From: an uncultured Halieaceae bacterium
Lineage (GTDB): Bacteria > Pseudomonadota > Gammaproteobacteria > Pseudomonadales > Halieaceae
NCBI GenBank assembly: GCA_938074045.1
Contig: CALJGI010000009.1
Coordinates: forward strand, 166,326-230,325
Length of the DNA stretch: 64,000 nt
Direction: 5' to 3'
Part shown: positions 8,623-17,330 of the stretch, piece after piece
Position numbering within the stretch: the stretch's first letter is position 1
How the letters are laid out: every line of letters begins with the position of its first letter
Made by a program: the position numbers and the translations under genes
The notes under the pieces: generated by a model
What the model saw: the letters and a program-made list of their open reading frames with translations, nothing else
The model's database searches: none
Told to the model about the DNA's origin: nothing

Positions 8623-10425
8623 TTACGGTTGGCGCTCTAGATCGGTTCGCAGTGAATCAACCACACCCTGGAATTTATCACGGTTTTCCGGGCTCAATGA
8701 AGCGAGAGTCTCGTGGGCGGTTAGCATACGCTCTCCCTGCAGAACAGAATCTATTTCCCGCTCCAGCAAGGGTTCTAATTCATCAGGTAGCGGACCACCT
8801 CCAGAGCTCGCCCGATCGAGTACCGCGCTCATACTCAACTCATCAAACAGTGCCCGAATACTCTCTGGCATATGCTGGATGGATACAGACTCTGGCCGCG
8901 AGACTACGACTTCATATAGCGTCCCGAGACAAGTGCTGTCGAGATACTCGCAAGCGCCAAGATCGATGATTAATTGCGAATAATCCTGAAACAGGTTTTT
9001 GGTGCCGTCCAGAAACGTCTGGCTGGATGTCCAGACGAGAGTACCGCTAACTATGATGTAGGCGCACTCGCCAATATTTCCCTTCATCAATGCCGTGTGT
9101 TCAGGAACGGCAGGTTGAGGCGCAGTTCTCTCTTCGGCCGTGGGGGTGTCATCAAAATGACTCTCACCCTCACCGCGTTCGAGCAGGATAATCGTAATAT
9201 CATCGCGCTCACCGGCGGCGTCCTGCGTCGCCTCGCGGTACAATGTTGAGGGTAATGCACAACGATCAACACCTGAACACAATACCTCGGCAAGGTCCTG
9301 GCTGGTGGAGGCATCCACGCCCTCGGCTAAAACTCCATCCGTATAGAGCAATAAACGATCATCCATATCAAAGAGCACCTTGTGCTCCTCATACTCAGCG
9401 CCGGCATACAGACCCAGAGCCGGGCCGGTACGTTCTAACATGCGCACCTCTGCACTCGCGGAAACCAGAATACAGGGCGGATGGCCGGCCGAGGCTATGC
9501 GCGTCCAACCCGTGTGACGATTCACCAGAACATAGGCGGCAGTGATAAACGCACCTGGCGCAGAAACACTGGCCTGCAGTTGACGATTGAGAGTGCTCAG
9601 TACCTGTTTTGGCATTAACAAGGTGCCGTCCCCGGTAGTCAAATCGAGGCGCAGTTTAAAGAGTACCGACAGCATTGCCGCCGCTACGCCATGGCCGGCG
9701 GCATCCGCAACTATCAGTCCCACGTGGTCCTGATCCACCTGGACCACGTCGTATAAATCACCACCTACTTTGGCGCCGGAACGGTAAAAACCTTCCACAC
9801 ACCAGCCTTCCATTTGTGGCGGTTCCTGGGGCAGCAGTGCACGTTGAATAATCTCTGCACGACCCAGGTCTGATTGAATTACCGCTGCCTGTTCCTCCAG
9901 CACCTGACAAACCCGCTCAAGTTGATCGACCTTCTCAGCCAACTGTTCATTGTTCAATTCAATTTGGGCATATAGCAGCGCACGCTCGCGCACCAATTCA
10001 ATCTGGTCGAGGGCGTTGCGCACCGCCACTCGCACACGCTGGACTTCAGGGGGTTTGGAAAGATAATCAAAAGCACCCAGATGCAGTGCTTCCACCGCCG
10101 CATCAAAGGTCTCTAATCCGGACAGGACGATCCAGAGCGGGTCCGGAGCATGTTCCTGGGCCCATTCCATGAGCTCAAGTCCTGTCAAATTCGGCATCAA
10201 AACATCAGTGACAACCACATCAATTTGCTGTTGACCCAATATTTCCTGGGCGGCCAAACCATCTTCCACTTCGAATATGTGCCGAGGATTCAACTTAGCC
10301 AGGCCGCGGCTGACGATTTTTCGAACCATAGCATCGTCATCGACGACCAAAAACATCGGCCCGCTGGCAGCACTGCCGATACCGTTAGTTCCCGTACTAT
10401 GCGATTCAGTCTGATCGTCCTTCAT
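8623..10425 (-). CDS. REC - PP2C (SpoIIE/RsbU) phosphatase - STAS fusion regulator
   Basis: About 600 residues in three parts. The N-terminal receiver has FLVVDDD and phospho-site VVVTDVLMP, followed by a coiled coil. The central PP2C/SpoIIE domain keeps its metal-binding acids in GGDLYDV, ADAAGHG, LYTDG and GERDD. The C-terminal STAS domain carries DLGACEYLDST with the expected phosphorylatable serine. Phosphorylation of the receiver probably controls the phosphatase, which acts on a STAS anti-sigma antagonist; here the STAS substrate is fused on the same chain. This is the HsbR/RssB-like partner-switching layout. ATG 10425 is chosen because GGAGG lies nine bases upstream; the frame is open to 10515. 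No anti-sigma kinase is visible nearby. Confidence 0.9.
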   Translation of the reverse strand: MKDDQTESHSTGTNGIGSAASGPMFLVVDDDAMVRKIVSRGLAKLNPRHIFEVEDGLAAQEILGQQQIDVVVTDVLMPNLTGLELMEWAQEHAPDPLWIVLSGLETFDAAVEALHLGAFDYLSKPPEVQRVRVAVRNALDQIELVRERALLYAQIELNNEQLAEKVDQLERVCQVLEEQAAVIQSDLGRAEIIQRALLPQEPPQMEGWCVEGFYRSGAKVGGDLYDVVQVDQDHVGLIVADAAGHGVAAAMLSVLFKLRLDLTTGDGTLLMPKQVLSTLNRQLQASVSAPGAFITAAYVLVNRHTGWTRIASAGHPPCILVSASAEVRMLERTGPALGLYAGAEYEEHKVLFDMDDRLLLYTDGVLAEGVDASTSQDLAEVLCSGVDRCALPSTLYREATQDAAGERDDITIILLERGEGESHFDDTPTAEERTAPQPAVPEHTALMKGNIGECAYIIVSGTLVWTSSQTFLDGTKNLFQDYSQLIIDLGACEYLDSTCLGTLYEVVVSRPESVSIQHMPESIRALFDELSMSAVLDRASSGGGPLPDELEPLLEREIDSVLQGERMLTAHETLASLSPENRDKFQGVVDSLRTDLERQP

Positions 10426-10543
10426 GTCATGACGCCTCCCCGGCTCCCAGTCGTCGACCTGGGTGATATGCGTTGACCCTAGTATAGGTATAGTAGCGCC
10501 CAACAGCATAGACACAAAAATTCATATCAAGGGCGCAACTTAG

Positions 10544-11926
10544 TCACGCTATTTGCCAGTGCGCGATCAAAACCAGCAAGGGCAAGGCAATGGCTGTGCG
10601 AATAATAAACACCAGCGCCAGGGACGATATCGGCAGCGGAATCTCAGACCGATAAATCAAAACGCCAGTTTCTGCCATAAAAATCAACTGGGTCACCGAA
10701 AGCCCAGCCAGAACAAAGCTGGTGACAGGTGAGCTGATGCCTCCTGCGATAACTGCGGGCACAAACTGATCCAGGAAACCGATCACCAACCCTGGAGCAG
10801 CGGCAGTTGCCTCAGGCACCCCCATCACATCGAGAACAGGGACCAGCGGAATGGTCAGCAGATGCAGAATTTCGGTGTGGTGATAAATCACCAGTGCAAA
10901 AAACTCAATGGTCATGGCCACGGGCATCATCGCGTAGAAAAGATCGAACGTGGTAGCCAACCCCGACTTCAGCATGGTTATCGGTGAGGGACCGCCAGAT
11001 GCCCGTTTCAAACCTTCGCTCAAAGCCCAGGTAAATGTACTGGCCCCGGCCTCAACCTCTTCGTGTATCCGTCTGCCTACGGGCGCATAGTAAGCGTCCG
11101 GTATCCGGGACAATGGCGGCAGTCGCGGTGTAATCAGCGCACAGCCGATACCGATCACAATCATGGCCAAGTATAGTGTGCCTCCGTGTTCTTCGATCCC
11201 CGCCACATTTGCGATGAGAAACACGAAGGGCACAGATACGACCGAGAAATTGGTCGCGATAACAGACGCTTCCCTGGCGGTATAGAAGCCGCCTGCGTAC
11301 TGTCGTGAGGTTACCAGTACGGCGATGCTCGAGGAGCCCACCCAGGATGCGAGAGCATCAATGGTGGACCGACCCGGCAATCCAAATACCTTCTGAAAAA
11401 AACCGCGCAGTATCGTGCCAATAAACTCGAGTAATCCGTAGTCGGTGAGCAGCGGCATCAGCATCGCACCCGTTCCGATCAGACAGAATATCACCGCGGC
11501 AATTTCAAAGTACGCAGTGCCGCCGGTAGCATCTCCAACAATCCACACAGGACCGATCGAAAAGAATGTCATAGTCGCAAAGACAGCGCCTGCAATACGC
11601 ATGATCAGAGCGAACGGTCCAGCCTGAAAGACATGTGCGACTGCGGGATATTTTTGCTTTAGCGACATAGGCCCCAGGGTATAAATCGCACTTAGTACAC
11701 CGGAAGAAATAAAAATCGCAACGCAGAATTTACGCATGTCCTCGCCAGCGGCGTCGTTGATCCAATCGGCGATCACCCCCAGCAGCACCTTGGTGACGCC
11801 ACCGACTTCAAAGGGAATAAGGAAAAGCAACGCACCGATAGCCGAGGGCAGTAGAAACCTGATGTAGTTCGCAGCGCTGTGAAGTTTGACGTCGGATTCC
11901 TTGCTTCCCGAAACTGGGGTGAGCAT
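10544..11926 (-). CDS. YjiH family nucleoside-recognition (Gate) membrane protein
   Basis: A 460-residue polytopic inner-membrane protein with about ten hydrophobic segments. It matches the YjiH/Gate-domain family by recall: FLLPSAIGALLFLIPF at the start and a glycine-rich GSSSIAVLVTSRQYAGGFYTAREASV core. The family is presumed to transport a small solute, not proven. The upstream DUF3604 stop and this ATG overlap by one base (TAATG, 11924-11928), so the two are translationally coupled and probably act together. Confidence 0.8.
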   Translation of the reverse strand: MLTPVSGSKESDVKLHSAANYIRFLLPSAIGALLFLIPFEVGGVTKVLLGVIADWINDAAGEDMRKFCVAIFISSGVLSAIYTLGPMSLKQKYPAVAHVFQAGPFALIMRIAGAVFATMTFFSIGPVWIVGDATGGTAYFEIAAVIFCLIGTGAMLMPLLTDYGLLEFIGTILRGFFQKVFGLPGRSTIDALASWVGSSSIAVLVTSRQYAGGFYTAREASVIATNFSVVSVPFVFLIANVAGIEEHGGTLYLAMIVIGIGCALITPRLPPLSRIPDAYYAPVGRRIHEEVEAGASTFTWALSEGLKRASGGPSPITMLKSGLATTFDLFYAMMPVAMTIEFFALVIYHHTEILHLLTIPLVPVLDVMGVPEATAAAPGLVIGFLDQFVPAVIAGGISSPVTSFVLAGLSVTQLIFMAETGVLIYRSEIPLPISSLALVFIIRTAIALPLLVLIAHWQIA

Positions 11927-14100
11927 TATCGACTTTCTCGCGTGACAGACAAATATATTGGTGATGACCAGGCCCTGTGATGAGCGGGACTGATACAGTC
12001 TTCTTCCCTATCGACCCCCACACAGAAATTGGTTTGTAAGCATTCTCCGGCATCATTCAATGTGCAGCCAAAAGGATCTCCCTGCACGGTGTTAGTCGCC
12101 TCCTGAATAGCTCGAACGTAATAGACCGCTTCCCGGCCATCGCCGACATAAGCCGGATCGGTGAATTCGGTCTGACAATGGCTATCTCCGGATTCACACT
12201 CGAACACACGCCAGGGGTCTTGGATGAGAGCTGCGGGATTTTCATCAATCGAAACTCGCGGCAGAATCTTCACGACTTCCAGTCGTTCGATCCGATGTGC
12301 CTCCCCAGATGGATTAAAACACTCATTTCGACACAGAGAGGCGACCCGCTCTTCGCCCAGAGCTGACACAACGTAATCTGGGCAACCCGGCCGCTGCTTG
12401 ATACTGCCGGTTGCACCGACACGGAAGCGGGGAATGTGGTTAGTTTGAATTTCGCTGCCCATGTTGTGAGTCTTGCCATCCTCGGTTACCAAATCGAACC
12501 ACAGACCAATGCGAGGACCAGATGTGGCATAGACAGAACGCGCCTTCAGGGCATCCCAAATCGCTTCCCTTGTGCGATTAGCACTGTGTACTGCGACGAG
12601 ACCGCCGGTGTAGAAAAAAGCGTTCACAGCGTCTTCCTGGTCTTCAAAGAAAGGGATACCACTTGGCTCCACCGGCCTGTCCGCCGCTGGATTTGACAGC
12701 GAGAATGGAATGCCAGAATCCTTTGAGTCAGTCATGTAATGACGTGAAAATTCCTTGTAGCCAGTGCCGGGCCTGGCAGTATGATTATCGCTGGAGCCGA
12801 TAAATCCAGGCCGGAAACGATTCGTTTTTTCACCCAGGGCCAGTGCATACTGCGCTGACTGCATTGGCTGATAGTTGTAAGCCGGCTGAAAACTGTCGCT
12901 TAGCTGGTCGCACTGTCCCCAGTCATCGGGGTGTGTTTCTGGAACCACTGAACGCGCCTTGTTCACTGCACTAAAACCACCAGAAGAAGCCACGTATTGC
13001 TCACGGGTAAGGCTAACACGATCCAGACAATCATCTCCTCCATTGGCTTCGCAGCGATCACGGATGATTTCACCTGCCTGCCAACAGCAGGGTGTGTAGC
13101 CGTTTGCCGGCGCCGGACAACTGGTCGCGCGATGCTCGAGGATTGGCATATCACGGTAGATTTCTGAAGTTCCGTGACCGGAATTGATTTCCAGCAATCG
13201 TTGATACCTGTTGCTGAGATGACCCATCTGATAGGCAAAGTCGGCGCCTGTAGGATTGGTGGTTCCCCAGCTGAGGCCGTGCGGAATCACCAGTGCCTCA
13301 AAGCCCCACTGATCGAGCTTGTTGTATAGATCTGTAGGCGTGGTTGCTGACTCGTAACAATCAGCTGGCAAGTCTCGCACGTCGGCGGCCTCGCAATCTT
13401 CCACTTTACTTGCCGCCGCCAAGTGTGCAGCAACAGATTCGTAGCCATCAAGGTCTAACTTGCTCATGCCCAGCAATGCCAGACCGCGTACCATGGCTGG
13501 AGCGGTACTCATAATTCTCCAGATGGATTCCGGCCCGGCAGCGATAGGCCGGGCTGGCTCTCGGCCTTCACCAAGATCTCGAAAAATTACGTTCTTGTGT
13601 CCATAGTGCGAGGTTACATCAGGACTCGTCGTACCCTGGGTCCATTCCCAACCGAGGAACGATACCAAATCAGGAGACAGCGGATTGCTGACAGCATCGC
13701 AGCTCCGCATGGCCTCCTGTGTAGCCTGCCACTGTGCGGGTGTGATCGCCTCAGCGTGATCATTAATGCTCCAAAAATCCAATGCCGAGCAATAACGGGC
13801 AAAATCACAGGCATCCGCGGGTGTGGTGTAACCTGTTCCTTTCACGGCTGGCGTATCAAACAGGGCCGCATCCAGTGAAAAACTGGTGTGCACATGCAAA
13901 TCGCCAAACAGGATTCCAGAAGCGCTCGCAACAGTTGTGTCCTCCTCGAACTGTGGTCGGGGAGTAGTGCTGGGACTTTCTGGTGCTGGGGGGTCAAAAA
14001 ATATGGCGGATCCCACCAGCCACGATATCCCAAGTACCATGAACAGCAGCACAACAAATACAAGTAGAATTTTTTTGATCAAAGCTATAAGCCCTCGCAA
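11926..14100 (-). CDS. DUF3604 domain protein, membrane-anchored, PHP-like
   Basis: A 724-residue DUF3604 protein. After a short basic stretch there is one N-terminal membrane helix (about 9-32), then a Pro-rich linker and the DUF3604 body: FGDLHVHTSFSLDA, DFWSINDHAEA, and near the C-terminus a YATSGPRIGLWFD stretch. The HxH and DHAE motifs resemble PHP/amidohydrolase metal sites, so a periplasmic metal hydrolase is a reasonable inference, but no reaction is established. Many cysteines suit an oxidised compartment. The frame opens at TTG 14100. It is followed with a one-base overlap by the YjiH-like gene; a paralogue lies at 45490-47481. Confidence 0.82.
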   Translation of the reverse strand: MRGLIALIKKILLVFVVLLFMVLGISWLVGSAIFFDPPAPESPSTTPRPQFEEDTTVASASGILFGDLHVHTSFSLDAALFDTPAVKGTGYTTPADACDFARYCSALDFWSINDHAEAITPAQWQATQEAMRSCDAVSNPLSPDLVSFLGWEWTQGTTSPDVTSHYGHKNVIFRDLGEGREPARPIAAGPESIWRIMSTAPAMVRGLALLGMSKLDLDGYESVAAHLAAASKVEDCEAADVRDLPADCYESATTPTDLYNKLDQWGFEALVIPHGLSWGTTNPTGADFAYQMGHLSNRYQRLLEINSGHGTSEIYRDMPILEHRATSCPAPANGYTPCCWQAGEIIRDRCEANGGDDCLDRVSLTREQYVASSGGFSAVNKARSVVPETHPDDWGQCDQLSDSFQPAYNYQPMQSAQYALALGEKTNRFRPGFIGSSDNHTARPGTGYKEFSRHYMTDSKDSGIPFSLSNPAADRPVEPSGIPFFEDQEDAVNAFFYTGGLVAVHSANRTREAIWDALKARSVYATSGPRIGLWFDLVTEDGKTHNMGSEIQTNHIPRFRVGATGSIKQRPGCPDYVVSALGEERVASLCRNECFNPSGEAHRIERLEVVKILPRVSIDENPAALIQDPWRVFECESGDSHCQTEFTDPAYVGDGREAVYYVRAIQEATNTVQGDPFGCTLNDAGECLQTNFCVGVDREEDCISPAHHRAWSSPIYLSVTRESR

Positions 14101-14161
14101 ACCATGATTGTAGCAGTGTCAGAGCGCCTTGTTAGTGAGGTTTATCACTATAGATGTAATT

Positions 14162-14594
14162 CTATAGATGGCTATCATTCAGTAGAGAGGCGGCAATACC
14201 ATACATCAGTATGCCTACCAGGAACTCGACCACTTTCCAGGCAAACGGTTGTTGAAATATTGGGGGGAGCAATCTCGCCCCGTATCCAACGCGATAGAAG
14301 AACACAAAGAAAGCTGTACAGGCTCCCAGGCCAAACATAAATCCATCCACTTGCTGGGTTGAGAACGATCCTGTCAGTACCAGGGTATCGAAAGAGACAG
14401 GGGGAATCGGCCAGATTAACGCCAAACCGGTCGACCCCGGCGAATATCATAATGGCGGCATAGGTAGCGCATATCGTACTTACAAGAAATACGTGATGCT
14501 TGCGCAATAACTGATTCAGGACGAAGGCAATCTGTGCAGCAATTGCCACAATAAGGAACATACTCAAGCTGAAGCCGACGATCACAGCATCCAT
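14162..14594 (-). pseudogene. Small four-helix membrane protein, frameshifted
   Basis: Two overlapping frames encode one hydrophobic protein of about 143 residues. The first (from ATG 14594, MDAVIVGFSLSM) gives two helices and reads on to FAGVDRFGVNLADSP, after which it becomes polar and Cys/Arg-rich. A second frame continues from the same place with PVSFDTLVLTGSF, then two more helices ending GILMYGIAASLL. The switch coincides with a run of five G on the plus strand (14400-14404), a typical indel site. I do not recognise the family. It may be a true frameshift or an assembly error. It lies upstream of, and on the same strand as, the DUF3604/YjiH pair. Confidence 0.6.
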
Positions 14595-14884
14595 TTCATT
14601 TGTCCCTGCTCGTCCACGCCGCCCGAATTTAATCTGCTCTATATAGTGGTACAAACAATAATGCTCGCAGGCAATTTCTCACCACATGTCGGACATTAAG
14701 AAAATTGGCGAGGAGGCATAGCTTTATTTGCCCAAACAAACGAACCCTGCGAAGCAATCAGCCCTCTTGTACACTCATAGTCGCCAGTTTCGTGCCAATT
14801 AACTAACGAGAATTTGTCGCAAAAGGCACATCAAACGGATTTTTTGTGTATGGTATGCCTTTATACAACAGTTACAGATTTAAT

Positions 14885-15088
14885 ATGGCGACTAAACCTC
14901 TCAAAAGGGTGGGCAAAAAGAAGCAGCCTGCAGGATCGGAAACCTCGGAATCTATTCAGGACAAAGTGAACGCCTTCCTCGCGGCAGGGGGAGAAATTGA
15001 GCAAGTTCAGCGCGGCGTCAGCGGCCAATCAATCGCACCCTCGCAAAAGCCGAAACCCAAGCCTGCAGAAACGAGTGATTCGAGCTAG
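14885..15088 (+). CDS. Small basic hypothetical protein
   Basis: A 67-residue protein starting MATKPLKRVGKKKQ, with a central conserved-looking stretch DKVNAFLAAGGEIEQVQRGVSG and a Lys/Pro-rich tail. The core resembles short conserved gammaproteobacterial proteins of unknown role; I cannot assign a function. The start is the ATG at 14885; a GTG at 14846 would add 13 residues that do not look conserved. No clear ribosome-binding site is visible. Confidence 0.55.
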   Translation: MATKPLKRVGKKKQPAGSETSESIQDKVNAFLAAGGEIEQVQRGVSGQSIAPSQKPKPKPAETSDSS

Positions 15089-15190
15089 AGCAACCTGATC
15101 AGTTTGATGAACCGTTGAACTATTTCTTATACGAATCAGAGATATAGCTCTAAGAATCGCGATCTCGTAAGCACCAAGATGGATTGAAAA

Positions 15191-16000
15191 ATGCAACACG
15201 GCGAACACCGTGGCCCATGCCCTTTACACATTCCTGGATTCGACGGCGCACTGGAACTGTTCGTCCACGACGACAGAGACCAGCATGTTTCAAAGCGAAT
15301 CGTTGAAGAAGGGATATGGGAGCCCTACGAGACTCAGCTTGTTCTTCAAATCCTGCAAGCCGGTGACTGTATGGTCGATGTTGGGGCAAACCTAGGCTAC
15401 TACTCGGTCATAGCGGCCTCTCTGGTGGGTGCCGAGGGAAAAGTGTTCTCCTTTGAACCGGAACCCGGAAACTTTCATCTGCTGGAAAAAAACCGTGAAC
15501 ACAACCGAGCGGGCAATGTAGAGTGCTTTTGTGCCGCCTTATCTGATTACGAAGGCCAGGGCTCAATTCATCTGAATCCCGACAATCTGGGGGATCACCA
15601 GGTCTATGATGCGGGTGAAGACCGGCTGGTGGTTGGTATTGATTTAAGACGTGGCGATGACATCATCCTGTCAGCAACAGACAGGGTGGACTTTATTAAA
15701 ATTGACACTCAGGGAGCAGAATTTCACGTACTCAGTGGACTGAAAGAGGTAATCAAACGCAGTGGACACAATCTACACATGATCGTGGAATTCTGGCCTG
15801 CCGGTCTGCGTAGGGCCGGTGCCTCAGGTCAGCAACTATTGGATTTACTCACCAGTTTCAACATGGACATGTGTATTATCGACCATCTCGGCCACACTCT
15901 GGTCCCCTGCTCAAGGCAAGACCTGGACCGATGGATAACAGACGTCGACGCCACAGAAGGGAACGAGGGCTTCATAAACCTGCTATTGGGAATCCAGTAG
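15191..16000 (+). CDS. FkbM family methyltransferase
   Basis: A 269-residue SAM-dependent methyltransferase of the FkbM type. The SAM-binding motif is MVDVGANLGYYSV, followed by the acidic FSFEPEPGNF loop and DFIKIDTQGAEFHVLSG, a family hallmark. FkbM enzymes methylate hydroxyls of sugars or small metabolites; the acceptor is unknown. It is followed 38 bases later by the PhyH dioxygenase and then the ketosteroid isomerase on the same strand, suggesting one transcription unit for tailoring a small or cell-surface molecule. Confidence 0.88.
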   Translation: MQHGEHRGPCPLHIPGFDGALELFVHDDRDQHVSKRIVEEGIWEPYETQLVLQILQAGDCMVDVGANLGYYSVIAASLVGAEGKVFSFEPEPGNFHLLEKNREHNRAGNVECFCAALSDYEGQGSIHLNPDNLGDHQVYDAGEDRLVVGIDLRRGDDIILSATDRVDFIKIDTQGAEFHVLSGLKEVIKRSGHNLHMIVEFWPAGLRRAGASGQQLLDLLTSFNMDMCIIDHLGHTLVPCSRQDLDRWITDVDATEGNEGFINLLLGIQ

Positions 16001-16038
16001 TTTCAATGAAAAGATTGACGACAAGTAACATGTAACTG

Positions 16039-16935
16039 ATGGAACACAGCACAGTATCAAATGTATCTCCACTCGTGGCCTCCTGTGCAAATGAGGACTC
16101 TGCGACGCTAAGGGCACGTTTTCATGAACTGGGATACCTCTATCTGCAGGACTATGTGAGTGGCGTAAAGTGTGACGCCCTGCTTGAGCAATTTATGGCA
16201 CAACTATCGCCCACCATTGTGTCAGATGAAAAATATGATTTGCCAGTACTGAGAGAGGAACCATTTTTCGAGACTGACCCAACCTGGGACAAACTCTATC
16301 CAAAGTTACAATCAATCCAGGCGTTCCATCAATTTTTCCACGAGCCCGAGATCACCGGTCTGATGGAGCGGCTGCTGGAAAATCCGGCCTTTGTCTACCC
16401 CATGAAGATGGCACGTATCGCCACCCCTGGAAAAATTGGCTATGAGACGCCACCCCATCAGGATGCCCACTCACATCAAGGTGGTCCTACCATGGCGGGA
16501 ATATGGGTAGCATTACATGACGTTGCGGCCGGGATGGGACGCTTGATGCTACTGCCCGGTTCTCACCGCCGCGGGCTGCGCATGGTCTCTGAAGCGGATG
16601 GGGTTGGCGGTGTGCAATGTGAGATTTTTCCGGATGAAAATACTTGGCATGTCGCCAATGTAAAACGCGGAGATGTCATCATTTTCCATTCCTGCTGCGT
16701 ACATAAGGCCGAACCGAATACATCGGACCTCACCGTACGATTGAGTGTTGATACACGGTTCTGTGAGTACGGTGAAGCAGTATTCGTGACAAACTTTGAA
16801 CCACATCATGGTTGGAGAATTGAAGGATTCGACTGGCAAAGTATCTACAGCAACTGGTCAGACGAGACATTGCAATATTACTGGCGGGACTACCCAAATG
16901 TTTCGGATACCGTAAGGGTGGCTTCAGACTCATAA
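16039..16935 (+). CDS. Phytanoyl-CoA dioxygenase (PhyH) family protein
   Basis: A 298-residue Fe(II)/2-oxoglutarate-dependent dioxygenase. The metal triad can be read as HQD in PPHQDAHSHQGG plus the distal His in SCCVHKAEPN, with the 2-oxoglutarate-binding Arg in SDLTVRLSVDTRF. It should hydroxylate a C-H bond of an unknown substrate in the cytoplasm. Length fits the family. It lies between the FkbM methyltransferase and the ketosteroid isomerase; hydroxylation followed by methylation would be a coherent pair of steps, which is inference from neighbourhood. Confidence 0.85.
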   Translation: MEHSTVSNVSPLVASCANEDSATLRARFHELGYLYLQDYVSGVKCDALLEQFMAQLSPTIVSDEKYDLPVLREEPFFETDPTWDKLYPKLQSIQAFHQFFHEPEITGLMERLLENPAFVYPMKMARIATPGKIGYETPPHQDAHSHQGGPTMAGIWVALHDVAAGMGRLMLLPGSHRRGLRMVSEADGVGGVQCEIFPDENTWHVANVKRGDVIIFHSCCVHKAEPNTSDLTVRLSVDTRFCEYGEAVFVTNFEPHHGWRIEGFDWQSIYSNWSDETLQYYWRDYPNVSDTVRVASDS

Positions 16936-16956
16936 CTACTACGCAGGAGCTTTATC

Positions 16957-17310
16957 ATGGAAGCACAAGAAAAGATTGCCACTGTACATGCCTATGTGGA
17001 TGCGTTTGAAAAGGCTGACATCGAAATCATTAAAAACCTGTTCGCCGAAGACGCCATCGTTGAAGATCCCGTCGGCACCGACGTCCGGGTAGGAATGGAC
17101 GCCATATGCGAGTTTTACACTACAGGTTTTGCAGGCGGCGCCAAGCTGGAACTGACCGGGTCACCTCGTTGTGCGGGTAACGCCGTTGCCTTCCCTTTTA
17201 TGGTGCATGCCGCGGGCATGAAAATTGAAATCATTGACGTCTTTGAATTTAATGAGGAAGGCAAAGTCTGTTCGATGAAAGCCTATTGGGGTGGCGAAAA
17301 CGTGGTTTAG
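16957..17310 (+). CDS. Ketosteroid isomerase-like protein (SnoaL/NTF2 fold)
   Basis: A 117-residue protein very like steroid delta-5-3-ketosteroid isomerase. The three key residues of the Comamonas enzyme (Tyr14, Asp38, Asp99) have counterparts at Tyr13, Asp37 (in VEDPVG) and Asp94 (in IIDVFEF), so a general acid/base isomerase is likely. AGGAG precedes the ATG by a good distance, 21 bases after the PhyH stop, consistent with co-transcription. Whether the substrate is a steroid cannot be told. Confidence 0.85.
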   Translation: MEAQEKIATVHAYVDAFEKADIEIIKNLFAEDAIVEDPVGTDVRVGMDAICEFYTTGFAGGAKLELTGSPRCAGNAVAFPFMVHAAGMKIEIIDVFEFNEEGKVCSMKAYWGGENVV

Positions 17311-17330
17311 AATACCTGCAGTTTAACCTC

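Noticed and set aside
14148..14169. Direct repeat CTATAGAT x2
   Set aside because: Short AT-rich repeat at the 3' end of the broken membrane gene; chance is likely.
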